64,000 bases of DNA from Huaxiibacter chinensis (lineage in GTDB: Bacteria; Pseudomonadota; Gammaproteobacteria; Enterobacterales; Enterobacteriaceae), in the NCBI RefSeq assembly GCF_022171985.1, contig NZ_JAJVHF010000001.1, forward strand, positions 930,001 through 994,000, in the 5' to 3' direction. A program made the translations under genes and the position numbers. The notes beneath the pieces were generated by a model. That model saw nothing but the letters and a program-made list of their open reading frames with translations. It was not told the origin of the DNA and did no database searches. The first letter of the stretch is position 1. Each line of letters opens with the position of its first letter. Shown here one piece after another: positions 44,483 to 54,319 of the stretch.

Positions 44483-45190
44483 ATGCGCATGACCGTACGC
44501 CGTTATCGGCGTCGCCGAACGGGAAGTGATTCGTTGGGATTCGCGCAATCACGCTTTAGCGCGCCTTTTTTTGATCGTCTTGTCCATCTGAGCCAGTCCA
44601 TCAATCAAATGCGTAAGCCCGACGTGCCCTTCATGATTCTGGTTTCGCACGATCGTTTTCTCTGCACCGGATTCCAGCATAGCCCCTCCCCTTTAAGCCA
44701 TTGCTGCAACTATGACACGCTTGAAAACGCCATCAGTGCGGTTCAACTCTGGCCTTCTGCGCGGCTTGTCGTGGACATTGAAAGCCGAATCTCCCCTCTT
44801 ACGGATCTGCTCGATCCGCTGCGCAGATTGGCCCTTTATCCCCCCTACACGCCCGTGAATCTGCTGGTGCGGGCAGATGATTATGATGGTCGCCTTTTTT
44901 GCAAAGCGGCGGGTCCCTTTAATGTCATTGAGCGCCAGCTCCCAAGTGCGCAGCTGCAACACACGCTGACCAACCTCGCTGTCCCCGTCTCCCTGCGTGG
45001 CGAGTGGTTTTCGCGTGAGGAGTGGGCCATCCTGCGAAACTTATCCTCCGGTGAATCCTTGCGGCATATTGCGTTGCTGCGGGGTCTGCCCTACAGCAGA
45101 ATCGTGTATCGCGTGGGTCGAATTCTGGCAAAACTGGGTTTACATCATCGCCAGGAACTGCTGCATCTTCTTAATCGCCTCTCTGAATAG
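44483..45190 (+). CDS. fimY: FimY-like fimbrial regulator
   Basis: 235 residues. The N-terminus is basic ('MRMTVRRYRRRRTG'), and the C-terminus has a LuxR-type helix-turn-helix ('WFSREEWAILRNLSSGESLR', 'LPYSRIVYRVGRILAKLGLH'). Length and layout match Salmonella FimY, which with FimZ activates fimA. The ATG at 44483 has GAGGGAC upstream; an upstream in-frame start inside the EAL gene is less likely. No fimW-like gene is present in the window. Confidence 0.8.
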   Translation: MRMTVRRYRRRRTGSDSLGFAQSRFSAPFFDRLVHLSQSINQMRKPDVPFMILVSHDRFLCTGFQHSPSPLSHCCNYDTLENAISAVQLWPSARLVVDIESRISPLTDLLDPLRRLALYPPYTPVNLLVRADDYDGRLFCKAAGPFNVIERQLPSAQLQHTLTNLAVPVSLRGEWFSREEWAILRNLSSGESLRHIALLRGLPYSRIVYRVGRILAKLGLHHRQELLHLLNRLSE

Positions 45191-45987
45191 ACTCCCGGAA
45201 CCTCTGCTAACCCCTTAATTCCTAAATAACTTTAGGAAATTACTTATCAAATTAAGTTAATTTAATGTTATTATTTAACATTATAAAAACAATTATAACT
45301 ATTCCTAATTTTCTTCTTCAGGCAACGTTAAATTCTGAGGAATGAGTGAGATAAAGCATTTCTGTCCACTGTTTATGAATGAATCGTTTCGGTTAATTTT
45401 GTAATAGTGATGTAAAAACAATCAACTTGGTGAATAAGTGCCACCTCCAGGAACGGGCATCCAGCAGATCCTGCTTTTTGATATGGCCGCCTGGTATAAG
45501 ATGAGGGAGCGCTTTCAAATGAAGGCGTCACGCGGACAAACAGGGAATCTGGACCCTTTTCGGGCACCTGATAAAAGAAGAAATCATGACGCTTGAGTTA
45601 ACAAACCATTAACAATTGGAGATATATATTATTTTTTGTCATTACATCAACATGTTGCGTTGGACTAATGAAGATAAAGAGATATTTAGACCATTTTTAA
45701 AATATTCGCTTTGTTTCTCCAGAACATCATATTAGGCAAGGGTATTAAGATAATTTACAGGCTTTTCGGAGAAAACTTACACGGTATAATAAGCCAAATT
45801 CCAGAGATGAATCGGAAATACCGTTTAGTTACCTTTACAAGCTATGTTCACCCACAGCGCTGAGGCAGTATTTTCGTTATTACGTAAACAAGGATGCTTT
45901 CGCTTTTTCCAGGGAAATACCCCACCACCAGGGGTTGCTTAAATATCCTTCCGGCTTACCAGCGCTTTAACAATCTGAGGCATAAAA
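45191..45987. other. Long AT-rich gap between fimY and fimZ with a palindromic site
   Basis: About 800 bp. At 45219-45238 a perfect dyad TTCCTAAA-TAAC-TTTAGGAA is followed by a half-site TTCCTAA at 45302. The sequence 45240-45310 is very AT-rich and promoter-like. A 52-codon frame (45438-45596, internal ATG 45483, ending 'RAPDKRRNHDA') is open but unrecognised and lacks a good ribosome site. A long untranslated leader and promoter for fimZ is the simplest reading. Confidence 0.5.
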
Positions 45988-46620
45988 ATGAAACCGGCAT
46001 CCGTAATCATTATGGACGAACATCCTATCGTCAGAATGTCGATAGAAGTCCTGCTACAGAAAAATAAAAATATCGAGATTAAACTCAAGTCTGGCGACTG
46101 CCACGAAACCCTCGATTACATCCGTAATCACCCCGTCGACCTGGTGATACTGGACATCGAACTCCCTGGCACGGACGGTTTTTCTTTACTCAAGAGAATC
46201 AAAAACATAGATGAAAAAATAAAGGTTCTGTTTTTATCATCTAAATCGGAGTCATTCTATGCAGGAAGGGCAATTCGGGCTGGCGCGAACGGCTTTGTCA
46301 GTAAACGTAAGGATCTGAATGATATCTATAACGCGGTGGAAATGTTGCTTTCTGGATATTCTTTCTTTCCATCTGACACGCTGAATTTTATTTATAACGC
46401 TACGCATCAACGTGGGCATTCATCGGAAACGCCTTTATCCAACCGGGAAGTGACGGTTCTCCGTTATCTCGCCAATGGATTATCTAACAAAGAAATTGCA
46501 GAACAATTATTACTGAGTAACAAAACAATTAGTGCGCATAAATCGAATATCTATACGAAATTAGGTGTTCAGACTATTGTTGAACTCATTGATTACGCTA
46601 AAGCACACGAACTGCTTTAA
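45988..46620 (+). CDS. fimZ: FimZ response regulator
   Basis: 210 residues. The receiver domain has the acidic pair in 'IMDEHPIVR' (residues 8-16), the phospho-acceptor Asp in 'LVILDIELPG' (near 56) and Lys in 'VSKRKDL' (near 106). The C-terminal LuxR/FixJ helix-turn-helix is 'LSNREVTVLRYLANGLSNKE'. FimZ activates fimA transcription in Salmonella and also affects motility. The gene is convergent with fimF. Ribosome site TGAGG. Confidence 0.93.
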   Translation: MKPASVIIMDEHPIVRMSIEVLLQKNKNIEIKLKSGDCHETLDYIRNHPVDLVILDIELPGTDGFSLLKRIKNIDEKIKVLFLSSKSESFYAGRAIRAGANGFVSKRKDLNDIYNAVEMLLSGYSFFPSDTLNFIYNATHQRGHSSETPLSNREVTVLRYLANGLSNKEIAEQLLLSNKTISAHKSNIYTKLGVQTIVELIDYAKAHELL

Positions 46621-46668
46621 CTGATGCGGCTTCCTGCCCCGGCCCGGGCGACAGGAAGTCGCTGCGCA

Positions 46669-47193
46669 TTAATTATAATTAATCATAAAGGTGGCATCGG
46701 CATCCGCTCGCCCAGGCTGCGGGTTATCTGCCGTGGCAATGTAATTAGCGTAGAACGCTAACACCGCATTTCCCTGAGCATCAATCGCGACGTTCCGACT
46801 GGCCTGCTGCAGGGGGAGACGGGTTTTGTCGCTGTCGCGGATTTCCACCGCCACGCGGCTGGCCTGGCTGGCATCATTCAGCGCCAGGAGTTCGCTATCC
46901 TGAGCATCCGCTTTGCCGGAAAAGGTGATCGAGGCTGCGCCTGGGGGGCAGCCTGTCAGTTTCAGCGTAAAGGGCATCGCCTGCGTACGGTTACCGGTCT
47001 TGCTCAACTGCTTCGTTGGCCAGGTTCCCAGCGTCACCGATTTATTACTGTCATTACCTTCTGCGACACAGGTGAAGTCCACTACAGTGCCGTACAGCTT
47101 GATATTAACCTGCCCCAGCGAGCTGTTCGCCTGCGTCGCGCTACTTGCGACCAAGAGGGCCAGCGTCAGTGTTCGTCGCATCACGTTATTCAT
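46669..47193 (-). CDS. fimF: Minor fimbrial subunit FimF
   Basis: 174 residues. Signal peptide 'TLALLVASSATQA', then a pilin domain with the disulfide cysteines in 'DFTCVAEG' and 'LTGCPPG', and the C-terminal 'ADATFMINYN' donor/chaperone strand. It would be an adaptor at the fimbrial tip. Its ATG overlaps the fimH stop by 8 bp. Last gene of fimAICDHF. Confidence 0.87.
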   Translation of the reverse strand: MNNVMRRTLTLALLVASSATQANSSLGQVNIKLYGTVVDFTCVAEGNDSNKSVTLGTWPTKQLSKTGNRTQAMPFTLKLTGCPPGAASITFSGKADAQDSELLALNDASQASRVAVEIRDSDKTRLPLQQASRNVAIDAQGNAVLAFYANYIATADNPQPGRADADATFMINYN

Positions 47194-48190
47194 AATCCAC
47201 CCGCAAATAGCCGACCGAGGTAAATTTGCCTTCCGCCGGTTTTTTTCCGGTAATACTTACCGGCCAGGCGCTGATCCCCACCTGCGCCGAGGCATTATCA
47301 TCCAGGCGAAACGGTATCTTGCTGGAGAGGTTGTTCGGCGTCAGCGGCGTACCCTCCTGCGTGGCGACGACAAAACCCAGATCGGGATTATCGGAAACCA
47401 GCGCATTGCCTGAAACCCTGTCCGCCTCAATACGCATCGTCAGGTAGGCATTGGCCTCAACGTTGGTACATTTAATGGCGATGGTTTTGGTCTGCGGCGC
47501 GATTTTTTGCGGCCGGTTCCCTGCCCCGGCTTCGCTAAACAGCGACGCCCCCATTTCGCGAAAATCAAACTCAACGATAGATCCCGCATTAAGCGTACAG
47601 CTTTGCGGCACCTGAATCGTTCCGCTGTAGCTGATGGTATAGACGGGCGTGCTCAGGGGATCGCCTTTTTGCGTGGTGACATACACCCTGAACATCGTTT
47701 GTCGGGGGATCACCACCAGGTTGATAAAGCGACGGGTGACCTTCAGCCGGAACACCAGCTTCGAATCCGTCACCGGAAATGATTTCTGATTCGGCACGTT
47801 GGGATGTTGTCCCATCTGGATTTCTTTCGCAGGCGGGTAGAAGGTGCCGGCGAAGTCATCGTGGATCTGCATGGCGCCATCGAGATAATCATTCAGTTTG
47901 ACGTACTGAAACCGGTCCTCCACGCTGGTGATCGGCAGATCGGTGACATAGCTTCGCAGGGTCGATTTGCCCGTGGTGCCCTTCGGGCAAATGGCGTACA
48001 CCCCCACCAGCCCGGATTTTTGCGCCAGGGTGATAATTTGCCCGGGCTTATTGTTGGAGCTGTTAAACACATCGGAAAGATCGTACGCGATATCTTTTGC
48101 CGCCCCGTTGGCGTTCTGGCACACGGTGGCCGAGGCGGGCAATGCGCTGATAAAAACCAGAGCGCCCAGAAAAGCGCGAATAAGAGTCAT
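47186..48190 (-). CDS. fimH: FimH-type tip adhesin
   Basis: 334 residues, twice the size of the pilins: a signal peptide ('ALVFISALPASA'), an N-terminal lectin-like domain (about residues 22-185, Cys in 'TVCQNAN' and 'YAICPKG'), then a pilin domain ending 'GYLRVDYE'. It should give receptor binding at the tip. Sequence in the lectin half is far from E. coli FimH, so mannose specificity is not assured. Start: ATG at 48190 with AGGATA upstream; the longer frame to 48412 runs into fimD. Confidence 0.85.
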   Translation of the reverse strand: MTLIRAFLGALVFISALPASATVCQNANGAAKDIAYDLSDVFNSSNNKPGQIITLAQKSGLVGVYAICPKGTTGKSTLRSYVTDLPITSVEDRFQYVKLNDYLDGAMQIHDDFAGTFYPPAKEIQMGQHPNVPNQKSFPVTDSKLVFRLKVTRRFINLVVIPRQTMFRVYVTTQKGDPLSTPVYTISYSGTIQVPQSCTLNAGSIVEFDFREMGASLFSEAGAGNRPQKIAPQTKTIAIKCTNVEANAYLTMRIEADRVSGNALVSDNPDLGFVVATQEGTPLTPNNLSSKIPFRLDDNASAQVGISAWPVSITGKKPAEGKFTSVGYLRVDYE

Positions 48191-48203
48191 GATTCGTATC
48201 CTG

Positions 48204-50789
48204 TTATGACGCACAGTTGGCCTCCGCCAGCGTAATGGCTTTGTCGAGACTGTCCGCAGGCAGGGTGTAGTGTGCGCGGCACTGGGATTGCGCGCCATTG
48301 CCCCACTGGATGAGCAAGTCCCCTGAAAGCGGTAATCCGCTGAGATAAATTTGCCCGTCGTCGCCCACCATACTGGTGACGCCGCTTTGCGTTTCCCGCA
48401 CCACCGCGCCAAACGGCACCGGCTGGCCCGCTCGCCTCACCGTAATCAGCGCCCGCACGCCGATACGCGTATCAAAACTGGCGCGTACCAGCGCCCCTTT
48501 GGTGGGCACGACGCTGCTGACGTTATTCTCGATATCGGTGTTGTTGCTCATGGTGTTGGTATTGAGCGCCACGCGGTTATAGCGATACACCGTGGCGTAA
48601 GGCATCACGGCATAGCCGCGCCAGTCGGTTTTCACGCCGGTCTGGTTTTCAACGCTGACGCCCGAGGCGCCCGGCGCTTGAATCAGTACGTTGGTATCCC
48701 CCAGCGGCTGGCTCAGCGTAACGCCATTCGCATGGCCTACCACGCCGCCCGAAAGCTGCCAGTTAAGATCGTGCCGATCGCCAGCATAGTTGTACCCTAC
48801 GCCAAGAGTGCCGTAAGTCGCCTGCCAGTTGGCGCTGGCGCTTCCGCTGGTTCCGTTACTGCTGGAGTGCCCCTGGGTCACGCTATAGTTAAGATTGCGG
48901 TCTTCAAGCAGTGTGCCGCTCACCCCGGTCTGCCAGCTGTTTTCTCCCTCGCTGTTGCGGCTGGCCGAAGCGGTGGCATACGCCCTGTCGATCGCGCTGT
49001 CGCGGCGAGAGCCGTTGCCGGTAAACAGGCTGAACGGGACAGAGACATTGAAAGAGGCGATTTTGTCGGTGCCGCCGATCCCCACCGCCTGGTTCCATGA
49101 CCAGGAGACGGAGTAACTCACCCCTTTCATTCCGCCGGCATAGCCCAGCTGATACCAGATATTGGAGTCGCTGGTGCCCCAGTAGGTTTGTTCGCTACCC
49201 GAGACATACACCGAGCCATAGTCGCCTAAAGATTGAGAGATATTGACCTGGAAGCGCCCCTTTTTATTCCACGTCAGGTTGTGATAGCTCTGCACATCCG
49301 GAACGCCGTTTTCGTCCTTGCTGTCGCCATACTGGTAACCTTCCATCGTTCTCCACGCGACGTCGTCCAGGGTGTAGAACCCTTTGGTGGAGTAGCGATA
49401 CCCCAGTAGCTGGAAGTTGGTGCCGAAGCCGTTCAGCGATTTGGCGTACAGGAATCGCAAAGATTGACCTTCATGGCGGCTGTCATCGGCCAGCTGGCTT
49501 CGGGCATGGGTGAAATCGAGCGATACCGCCCCCCAGTCCCCCAGGTTTTTACCCGCGCCAACGGCCATCGCGGTATAGCGCGAGGCAAGCTGCGTGCCGC
49601 CATATACGGTGTAACCGTCGGTCAACCCCGCAATCAAGGTGCCCTGCGTGAAGAATGGCGTGTCCTGATTGCTGTTACCGCTGCGGTAATCCCCGACGAC
49701 CAGATCGTATTTCAGCCGTCCTTCGCGCTGTAACAGCGGAACGGTGGAGTAAGGCACCGAATAGCGCTGCTGGCTGCCGTCTTTCTCTTCAACGGTCACG
49801 TCCAAATCACCGCTCGATGAGGTGGGGTTAAGATCGGTAATGGCGAATGCCCCCGCCTGGACATAGCTTTGATAAATAACGTAGCCATTCTGACGAATAA
49901 CCACTTTGGCAGGGGTGCGCGCGATGCCGCGCACGGTTGGCGCGTAGCCTTGCATGCTGTCCGGGTACATATTGTCGGAGGAGTAGAGCCGTCCTCCGCG
50001 AAAGCCGACGCTGTCGAACACGTCGCTGCCCGTATTGCTGTCACCTAACACCAGCTCGCTTTTCAACGGAATGACGGTGCGTTCAGCCCAGGTGCCGATG
50101 TTCTGCCACTCATTGTGACGCTCGCCGTTACTGCTCGTATAGCGCCATGCGCCGTTGTTGCGTAGCCGCCACGCGCCGTAATTCAGCCCGCTTTGCAGGT
50201 TAAGATAATAACTGTCGTCATCGCTGCCCCTGTTGCCGCTGAAGCTGTAGTTCAGCAAGGCCGCAGGTATCCCTTCATCCCACTGTTCAGGTGGAATATA
50301 GCCCCGCGCGCTGTTCTGCATCGCCACCTGCGGCAGGTTGATGTCCAGCCGCAGGGCGGCAAAGTTAAAGGCAATCACGCTGCCAGGAATGACCGTTGCC
50401 AGAGGGATACAGGTTTCGCCGCTGACCTGAATCAGGTCCGGAAAGGCGGCGATATTGACGCCAAAACGCTCCAGCATGGCGCGGGTAATGCAAGGTGAAA
50501 GCCCACCCGATACGGAGGAGGTGCTCTCCTCCGCCGTCCCGAAGCGGACATCCTGCGTGCCGATAAACTCGTCGTTGCGCCAGAGATCCACCCGATAAAT
50601 ACCGGGGGCCTGCTGGTGCCCTTTTTCAAAGTGAGAGAGATCCGCGACCTTTGCGGCATCATCAGACAGAAATGCGGGGTTAAAGTAGCTTTCACTCCAC
50701 CCCACCTGCGGCCAGAGCGCCGTCATCAACGCCAGCGCGACCGGGCCATAACGCCCTCGCTGAATATGCATCATGCTGACCCGACTCAC
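48204..50789 (-). CDS. fimD: Outer-membrane usher FimD
   Basis: About 861 residues. Signal peptide ('[16 protein letters not shown]'), N-terminal chaperone-binding domain ('[20 protein letters not shown]'), 24-strand barrel with plug ('[20 protein letters not shown]'), and C-terminal domains with '[20 protein letters not shown]'. It translocates chaperone-subunit complexes and assembles the fimbria. A GTG at 50789 overlaps the fimC TGA (GTGA); an ATG at 50774 is an alternative start. It is followed by fimH 13 bp downstream. Confidence 0.93.
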   Translation of the reverse strand: MSRVSMMHIQRGRYGPVALALMTALWPQVGWSESYFNPAFLSDDAAKVADLSHFEKGHQQAPGIYRVDLWRNDEFIGTQDVRFGTAEESTSSVSGGLSPCITRAMLERFGVNIAAFPDLIQVSGETCIPLATVIPGSVIAFNFAALRLDINLPQVAMQNSARGYIPPEQWDEGIPAALLNYSFSGNRGSDDDSYYLNLQSGLNYGAWRLRNNGAWRYTSSNGERHNEWQNIGTWAERTVIPLKSELVLGDSNTGSDVFDSVGFRGGRLYSSDNMYPDSMQGYAPTVRGIARTPAKVVIRQNGYVIYQSYVQAGAFAITDLNPTSSSGDLDVTVEEKDGSQQRYSVPYSTVPLLQREGRLKYDLVVGDYRSGNSNQDTPFFTQGTLIAGLTDGYTVYGGTQLASRYTAMAVGAGKNLGDWGAVSLDFTHARSQLADDSRHEGQSLRFLYAKSLNGFGTNFQLLGYRYSTKGFYTLDDVAWRTMEGYQYGDSKDENGVPDVQSYHNLTWNKKGRFQVNISQSLGDYGSVYVSGSEQTYWGTSDSNIWYQLGYAGGMKGVSYSVSWSWNQAVGIGGTDKIASFNVSVPFSLFTGNGSRRDSAIDRAYATASASRNSEGENSWQTGVSGTLLEDRNLNYSVTQGHSSSNGTSGSASANWQATYGTLGVGYNYAGDRHDLNWQLSGGVVGHANGVTLSQPLGDTNVLIQAPGASGVSVENQTGVKTDWRGYAVMPYATVYRYNRVALNTNTMSNNTDIENNVSSVVPTKGALVRASFDTRIGVRALITVRRAGQPVPFGAVVRETQSGVTSMVGDDGQIYLSGLPLSGDLLIQWGNGAQSQCRAHYTLPADSLDKAITLAEANCAS

Positions 50790-51478
50790 AGATTCACGTT
50801 ACGCGCCGGCGTAATAGCGCCGTAATCGTTGACGCTTTGCCAGGAGAGCACGCCGCTGGTGCCCGCGGGGATGGCCTGCTGAGCCGCGTTTTTCGGGGCG
50901 ATCATCAGATTGTCCAGCTTCTGGCCGCCCAGCTGCAGATTGACCAGCGTGACGTAATACGGGGAGGCATTGCTGACTTTAAGGTGGTTACCCGTCCGCT
51001 CAAATCGCAGGTGCGACAGGGCCTCTTCCGGCTGCATGGCCAGATTCGCGGGCCGCACAAAGAGCTTGATTCGGGACAGAATCGCCAGTTGCAGGACGTT
51101 TTTACCTTCCATACTGGCTTTATCGACCGACGGGATGGCCTTCACGTTCATAAAAAAGAGTGATTCCCGATCGGCAGGAAGCGCGGGGCCGGCGTAAATG
51201 ATACGTAAGGTGTTTTCGCTGTCCGGCTCGCTGACAAACAACGGCGGCGTCACGGCAAAGGTTTTTTCTTTTTGCCCACGATCGTTTTCAACCCATGCGT
51301 TAATTAAATAACGTTCCTGCTTATTGCTATTGGTAATAGCAAGCGATGTCTGTTTGGCATCCGCCGGGTAAATAACGCGGGTTGCCCCGAGTGCAATGCC
51401 ACCGGATGCTTTTGCCGGTAACGCGATCATCATAAAAATAAGTGAAACAATCAGTCCTGGTTTAAAGAGTGAGTTCAT
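50786..51478 (-). CDS. fimC: Periplasmic fimbrial chaperone FimC
   Basis: 230 residues. The signal peptide ends 'ALPAKA'. Two immunoglobulin-like domains follow, with the PapD-type features '[20 protein letters not shown]' (G1 start, subunit-anchoring Arg) and '[13 protein letters not shown]' near residue 107, and Lys in 'RIKLFVRP'. It folds subunits by donor-strand complementation and delivers them to FimD. ATG at 51478, with AAAGG upstream; a GTG one codon earlier is possible. Confidence 0.92.
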   Translation of the reverse strand: MNSLFKPGLIVSLIFMMIALPAKASGGIALGATRVIYPADAKQTSLAITNSNKQERYLINAWVENDRGQKEKTFAVTPPLFVSEPDSENTLRIIYAGPALPADRESLFFMNVKAIPSVDKASMEGKNVLQLAILSRIKLFVRPANLAMQPEEALSHLRFERTGNHLKVSNASPYYVTLVNLQLGGQKLDNLMIAPKNAAQQAIPAGTSGVLSWQSVNDYGAITPARNVNL

Positions 51479-51521
51479 CACAACATTACCTTTTATTATC
51501 GATTCGCAGGTGCGTACGTTG

Positions 51522-52067
51522 TTATGGATAAATCAACGTAAACCAGACATCCGACTGAATATTGCCTGGTACAAGGTGTTCGGAAATAGCCCGGTAACGG
51601 GCACTAAAGTGAAACGCTAATTCACGCTCATCCATCTGCAATTCACTGATGGCGGGGGCGTTGGGGATAACCTGCCGCTGTTGCGGATCAAATATCGCCA
51701 GCCCTACGCCGCTGCTTATTGGGCTTTCACCGGGTCGGGAGGTGGCCAGAAAAACCTGTGGATCTTCGACAGGTGTGGCCCCTTCAAACATCACGCCAAC
51801 CGTGCCTGAAACATCGGTACTGCAATCCACCAGCCGCAGCGTGAAAGGCACATTGACCGTCGAAAAGCTGCCCACGCCAGAAAAGGCATTCGTGCGGTAC
51901 TGCCCCATTTCAATACGCATATTTTGGCTTTCAGGGGCAACGGCGCAGCCGCCGTTAACCAGCTCGCCTTTCAGATGGACCTGGCCGCCATCCACAATCA
52001 CGCTGTGCGCGATGACGGGCTTTACAACGGCAAGCATCATGAGAAAAATCATCCCTTTGCTGGTCAT
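51522..52067 (-). CDS. fimI: FimI-like fimbrial subunit
   Basis: 181 residues. Signal peptide ('[10 protein letters not shown]'), then a pilin domain close to FimA ('[20 protein letters not shown]', '[13 protein letters not shown]', second Cys in 'RLVDCSTD'). The C-terminus '[10 protein letters not shown]' lacks the usual Tyr near the end in the pilin pattern, as in FimI proteins that may end or regulate the rod. ATG at 52067 with GAGGAGG; the frame to 52130 is rejected. Confidence 0.83.
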   Translation of the reverse strand: MTSKGMIFLMMLAVVKPVIAHSVIVDGGQVHLKGELVNGGCAVAPESQNMRIEMGQYRTNAFSGVGSFSTVNVPFTLRLVDCSTDVSGTVGVMFEGATPVEDPQVFLATSRPGESPISSGVGLAIFDPQQRQVIPNAPAISELQMDERELAFHFSARYRAISEHLVPGNIQSDVWFTLIYP

Positions 52068-52133
52068 CCATCCTCCTCGCTTCGCCTGAAAAAGGCCTCT
52101 TCCGTGAGACCAGACTCCTCCCTGATACAAGGC

Positions 52134-52694
52134 TTATTCGTATTTCATCACGAAGGTTGCGTCTGCGTTTGCCTGGCCTGGCGCAGTGGTGGCTGCTGTG
52201 GCTTTGTAGCGGGCAGTGAAGTTAAGGGTGTTGGTGCCCTCGATCAGCGCTTTGGTTGCAGAGAAGGTCGCACCATCAGGCGTCAGGGTCGCGGACTTGC
52301 TGTCCAGGATTTCGATACCCACGCCTTTGGCGGTGTTATCATTGCTGCCTGAGGTAACGGCCAGCAGGGTTTTATCGGTGGCGTCGATCTGGCCGGTGAA
52401 CGCAACAGAAGCGGTGGTGGCCACCAGAGGATCGCAATCATTCAGTTCGATAGTGAACGGAATATTGGAGGTGGTGTCTCCTACTTTGGTAAATTTCGCC
52501 GTACGATACTGGCCTAAATTAACCGTCTGGTTAGAAGATTCAGTATTCACTGAGCAGGCGGCGTTAACTAATTCACCTTTAAAATGCACACTGCCACCGT
52601 TTACAGAAACCGGCGTAGGATCTTCAGCCTGTGCAGCACCCGCGACCAGGGCCAGGGAAGCAATAACGATAGAAGCAATATTGCTGATTTTCAT
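52134..52694 (-). CDS. fimA: Major fimbrial subunit FimA
   Basis: 186 residues. Signal peptide ('[17 protein letters not shown]'), donor strand '[20 protein letters not shown]', cysteines in 'NAACSVN' and 'LNDCDP', and the C-terminal '[10 protein letters not shown]'. First and most expressed gene of the fim operon; 66 bp separate it from fimI. Start with AAAGGAA. Upstream, 52695-53012 holds the fimA and folD promoters and no gene. I see no phase-variation inverted repeats of the E. coli fimS kind. Confidence 0.92.
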   Translation of the reverse strand: MKISNIASIVIASLALVAGAAQAEDPTPVSVNGGSVHFKGELVNAACSVNTESSNQTVNLGQYRTAKFTKVGDTTSNIPFTIELNDCDPLVATTASVAFTGQIDATDKTLLAVTSGSNDNTAKGVGIEILDSKSATLTPDGATFSATKALIEGTNTLNFTARYKATAATTAPGQANADATFVMKYE

Positions 52695-52848
52695 GTCTAT
52701 TCCTTTAAAATGTAAAATACCCTTCCCGACAATATCGGGAATAAGAGTGACGAACGATGGCCTAATTCAAGGCTTATTTCGGAGAGGCTAAAGTAGCGCA
52801 GGATGTTATTTTTAAATATGTCAAAACACTGTTAATCGTCCAGGTCGC

Positions 52849-52868
52849 ATCCTAATTACGCCTAAGAA
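52849..52868. promoter_or_regulatory. Candidate FimZ site upstream of fimA
   Basis: ATCCTAATTACGCCTAAGAA holds CCTAA twice, exactly 10 bp apart (52851 and 52861), about 155 bp before the fimA start. The same TCCTAA core forms the palindrome at 45219 upstream of fimZ. A FixJ/NarL-type regulator binding one DNA face would fit. Confidence 0.45.
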
Positions 52869-53012
52869 TATGCCACATGAAACCCAGGGTTTTTAACGCG
52901 GGTTCGCGGTACGCCGTCGAAATCTCGCAATGGGTGACTGACAGCAGCCCTCGCTTCTGACAAAATATAGGCAATCCCCCTTTCAAACGTTACAGACGGA
53001 ATCTTCTCTCTG

Positions 53013-53879
53013 ATGGCAGCAAAAATTATTGACGGTAAAACGATTGCGCAGCAGGTGCGCTCTGAGGTCGCGGAAAAAGTGAAGGCCCGTACAGCGGCCG
53101 GAAAACGCGCCCCGGGGTTAGCCGTAGTGCTGGTAGGCAGTAACCCGGCCTCGCAGATTTATGTCGGCAGCAAGCGCAAAGCGTGTGAAGAAGTGGGGTT
53201 TATCTCCCGCTCTTACGATTTGCCAGAAACCACCAGCGAAGCAGAGCTGCTGGAACTGATCGACACCCTGAATGCCGACGAAGTGATTGACGGCATTCTG
53301 GTGCAATTGCCTTTGCCTGCTGGCATCGACAACGTGAAGGTACTGGAGCGTATTGCCCCCGATAAAGACGTTGACGGTTTCCATCCGTATAATGTGGGCC
53401 GTTTATGCCAGCGCGCCCCCCGCCTGCGTCCCTGTACCCCACGTGGTATTGTGACCCTGCTGGAGCGCTACAACATCGACACGTACGGCCTCAACGCAGT
53501 AGTCATTGGCGCCTCCAACATTGTTGGCCGCCCAATGAGCATGGAGCTGTTGCTGGCAGGCTGTACCACCACCGTTACGCACCGCTTTACTAAAAATTTG
53601 CGCCAGCACGTCGAGAATGCCGATCTGCTGATCGTCGCTGTCGGCAAGCCAGGCTTTATCCCGGGTGAGTGGATTAAAGAGGGCGCGATCGTGGTGGACG
53701 TAGGCATTAACCGTCTGGAAAACGGCAAAGTGGTGGGTGATGTGGTGTACGAAGACGCCGCAGCGCGTGCGTCTTATATCACCCCCGTACCGGGCGGCGT
53801 CGGTCCTATGACCGTTGCAACCCTGATTCAGAATACCTATCAGGCATGCGTCGAATACCACGATGCAGAGGAAGCATAA
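53013..53879 (+). CDS. folD: FolD, methylenetetrahydrofolate dehydrogenase/cyclohydrolase
   Basis: 288 residues. Active-site segment '[17 protein letters not shown]' (about 50-66, with catalytic Tyr and Lys), 'VQLPLP' near 98, '[15 protein letters not shown]', the NADP loop '[13 protein letters not shown]' near 162 and '[16 protein letters not shown]' near 255. It makes 10-formyl-THF for purine and fMet synthesis. Start: ATG at 53013. Followed after 1 bp by ybcJ, so co-transcribed. Confidence 0.96.
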   Translation: MAAKIIDGKTIAQQVRSEVAEKVKARTAAGKRAPGLAVVLVGSNPASQIYVGSKRKACEEVGFISRSYDLPETTSEAELLELIDTLNADEVIDGILVQLPLPAGIDNVKVLERIAPDKDVDGFHPYNVGRLCQRAPRLRPCTPRGIVTLLERYNIDTYGLNAVVIGASNIVGRPMSMELLLAGCTTTVTHRFTKNLRQHVENADLLIVAVGKPGFIPGEWIKEGAIVVDVGINRLENGKVVGDVVYEDAAARASYITPVPGGVGPMTVATLIQNTYQACVEYHDAEEA

Positions 53880-53880
53880 G

Positions 53881-54093
53881 ATGGACACATTTTCATTAGG
53901 TAAACACCCGCACGTCGAGCTGTGCGATCTGCTTAAACTGGAAGGCTGGAGCGAAAGCGGCGCGCAGGCGAAGATCGTCATCGCTGATGGCCTGGTCAAA
54001 GTCGATGGCGCGATCGAAACCCGCAAGCGCTGCAAAATTGTTGCCGGACAGACCGTGACCTTCCAGGGTCATAGCATTACCGTTACTGCCTGA
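53881..54093 (+). CDS. ybcJ: YbcJ, S4-type RNA-binding protein
   Basis: 70 residues, an S4-like RNA-binding domain ('VELCDLLKLEGWSESGAQAK', then 'IADGLVKVDGAIETRKRCKI'), matching E. coli YbcJ. It probably binds structured RNA; role unknown. ATG one base after the folD stop, using a ribosome site inside the folD end (GAGGAAG). Confidence 0.92.
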   Translation: MDTFSLGKHPHVELCDLLKLEGWSESGAQAKIVIADGLVKVDGAIETRKRCKIVAGQTVTFQGHSITVTA

Positions 54094-54099
54094 GCCGAC

Positions 54100-54136
54100 T
54101 GCGCTCTCACCCTCTCCCACCGGGAGAGGGCTTCCC
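54100..54136. repeat. REP-like hairpin after ybcJ
   Basis: CTCACCCTCTCCC-ACC-GGGAGAGGG, the same hairpin family as at 16122 and 57531. It lies just after the ybcJ stop and could act as terminator of folD-ybcJ. Confidence 0.65.
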
Positions 54137-54246
54137 AATCCCCCACAACCATCACGGTTAATTATCGATCAACTTCAAATAATCACTATTTCGTTTGTTG
54201 AAATGTGAAAATAACGTTGCACGTTTTTCAGACTTTCCTCACGATA

Positions 54247-54275
54247 AGTAGAACGTTCTACTAAAACGTTCTACT
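54247..54275 (+). promoter_or_regulatory. MalI-like twin operators before the PTS gene
   Basis: AGTAGAACGTTCTACT (54247-54262) is a perfect 16-bp palindrome. CTAAAACGTTCTAC (54261-54274) matches its 14-bp core at 12 positions, with centres 13 bp apart. The AAACGTTTTA-type core recalls MalI operators. The regulator is presumably the LacI-family gene downstream of the permease. Confidence 0.75.
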
Positions 54276-54319
54276 TACAATAACAGCGCCTAAAAAAGCG
54301 CTTTTCGGGGGAAATCAGC

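Noticed and set aside
45438..45596. 52-codon frame in the fimY-fimZ gap
   Set aside because: Open, but with no ribosome site, no recognisable motif and GTG as first codon; left as a note in the intergenic entry.
52695..53012. Invertible fimS-like switch upstream of fimA
   Set aside because: No pair of inverted repeats flanking the promoter and no fimB/fimE-type recombinase gene were seen; control by FimZ/FimY fits better.
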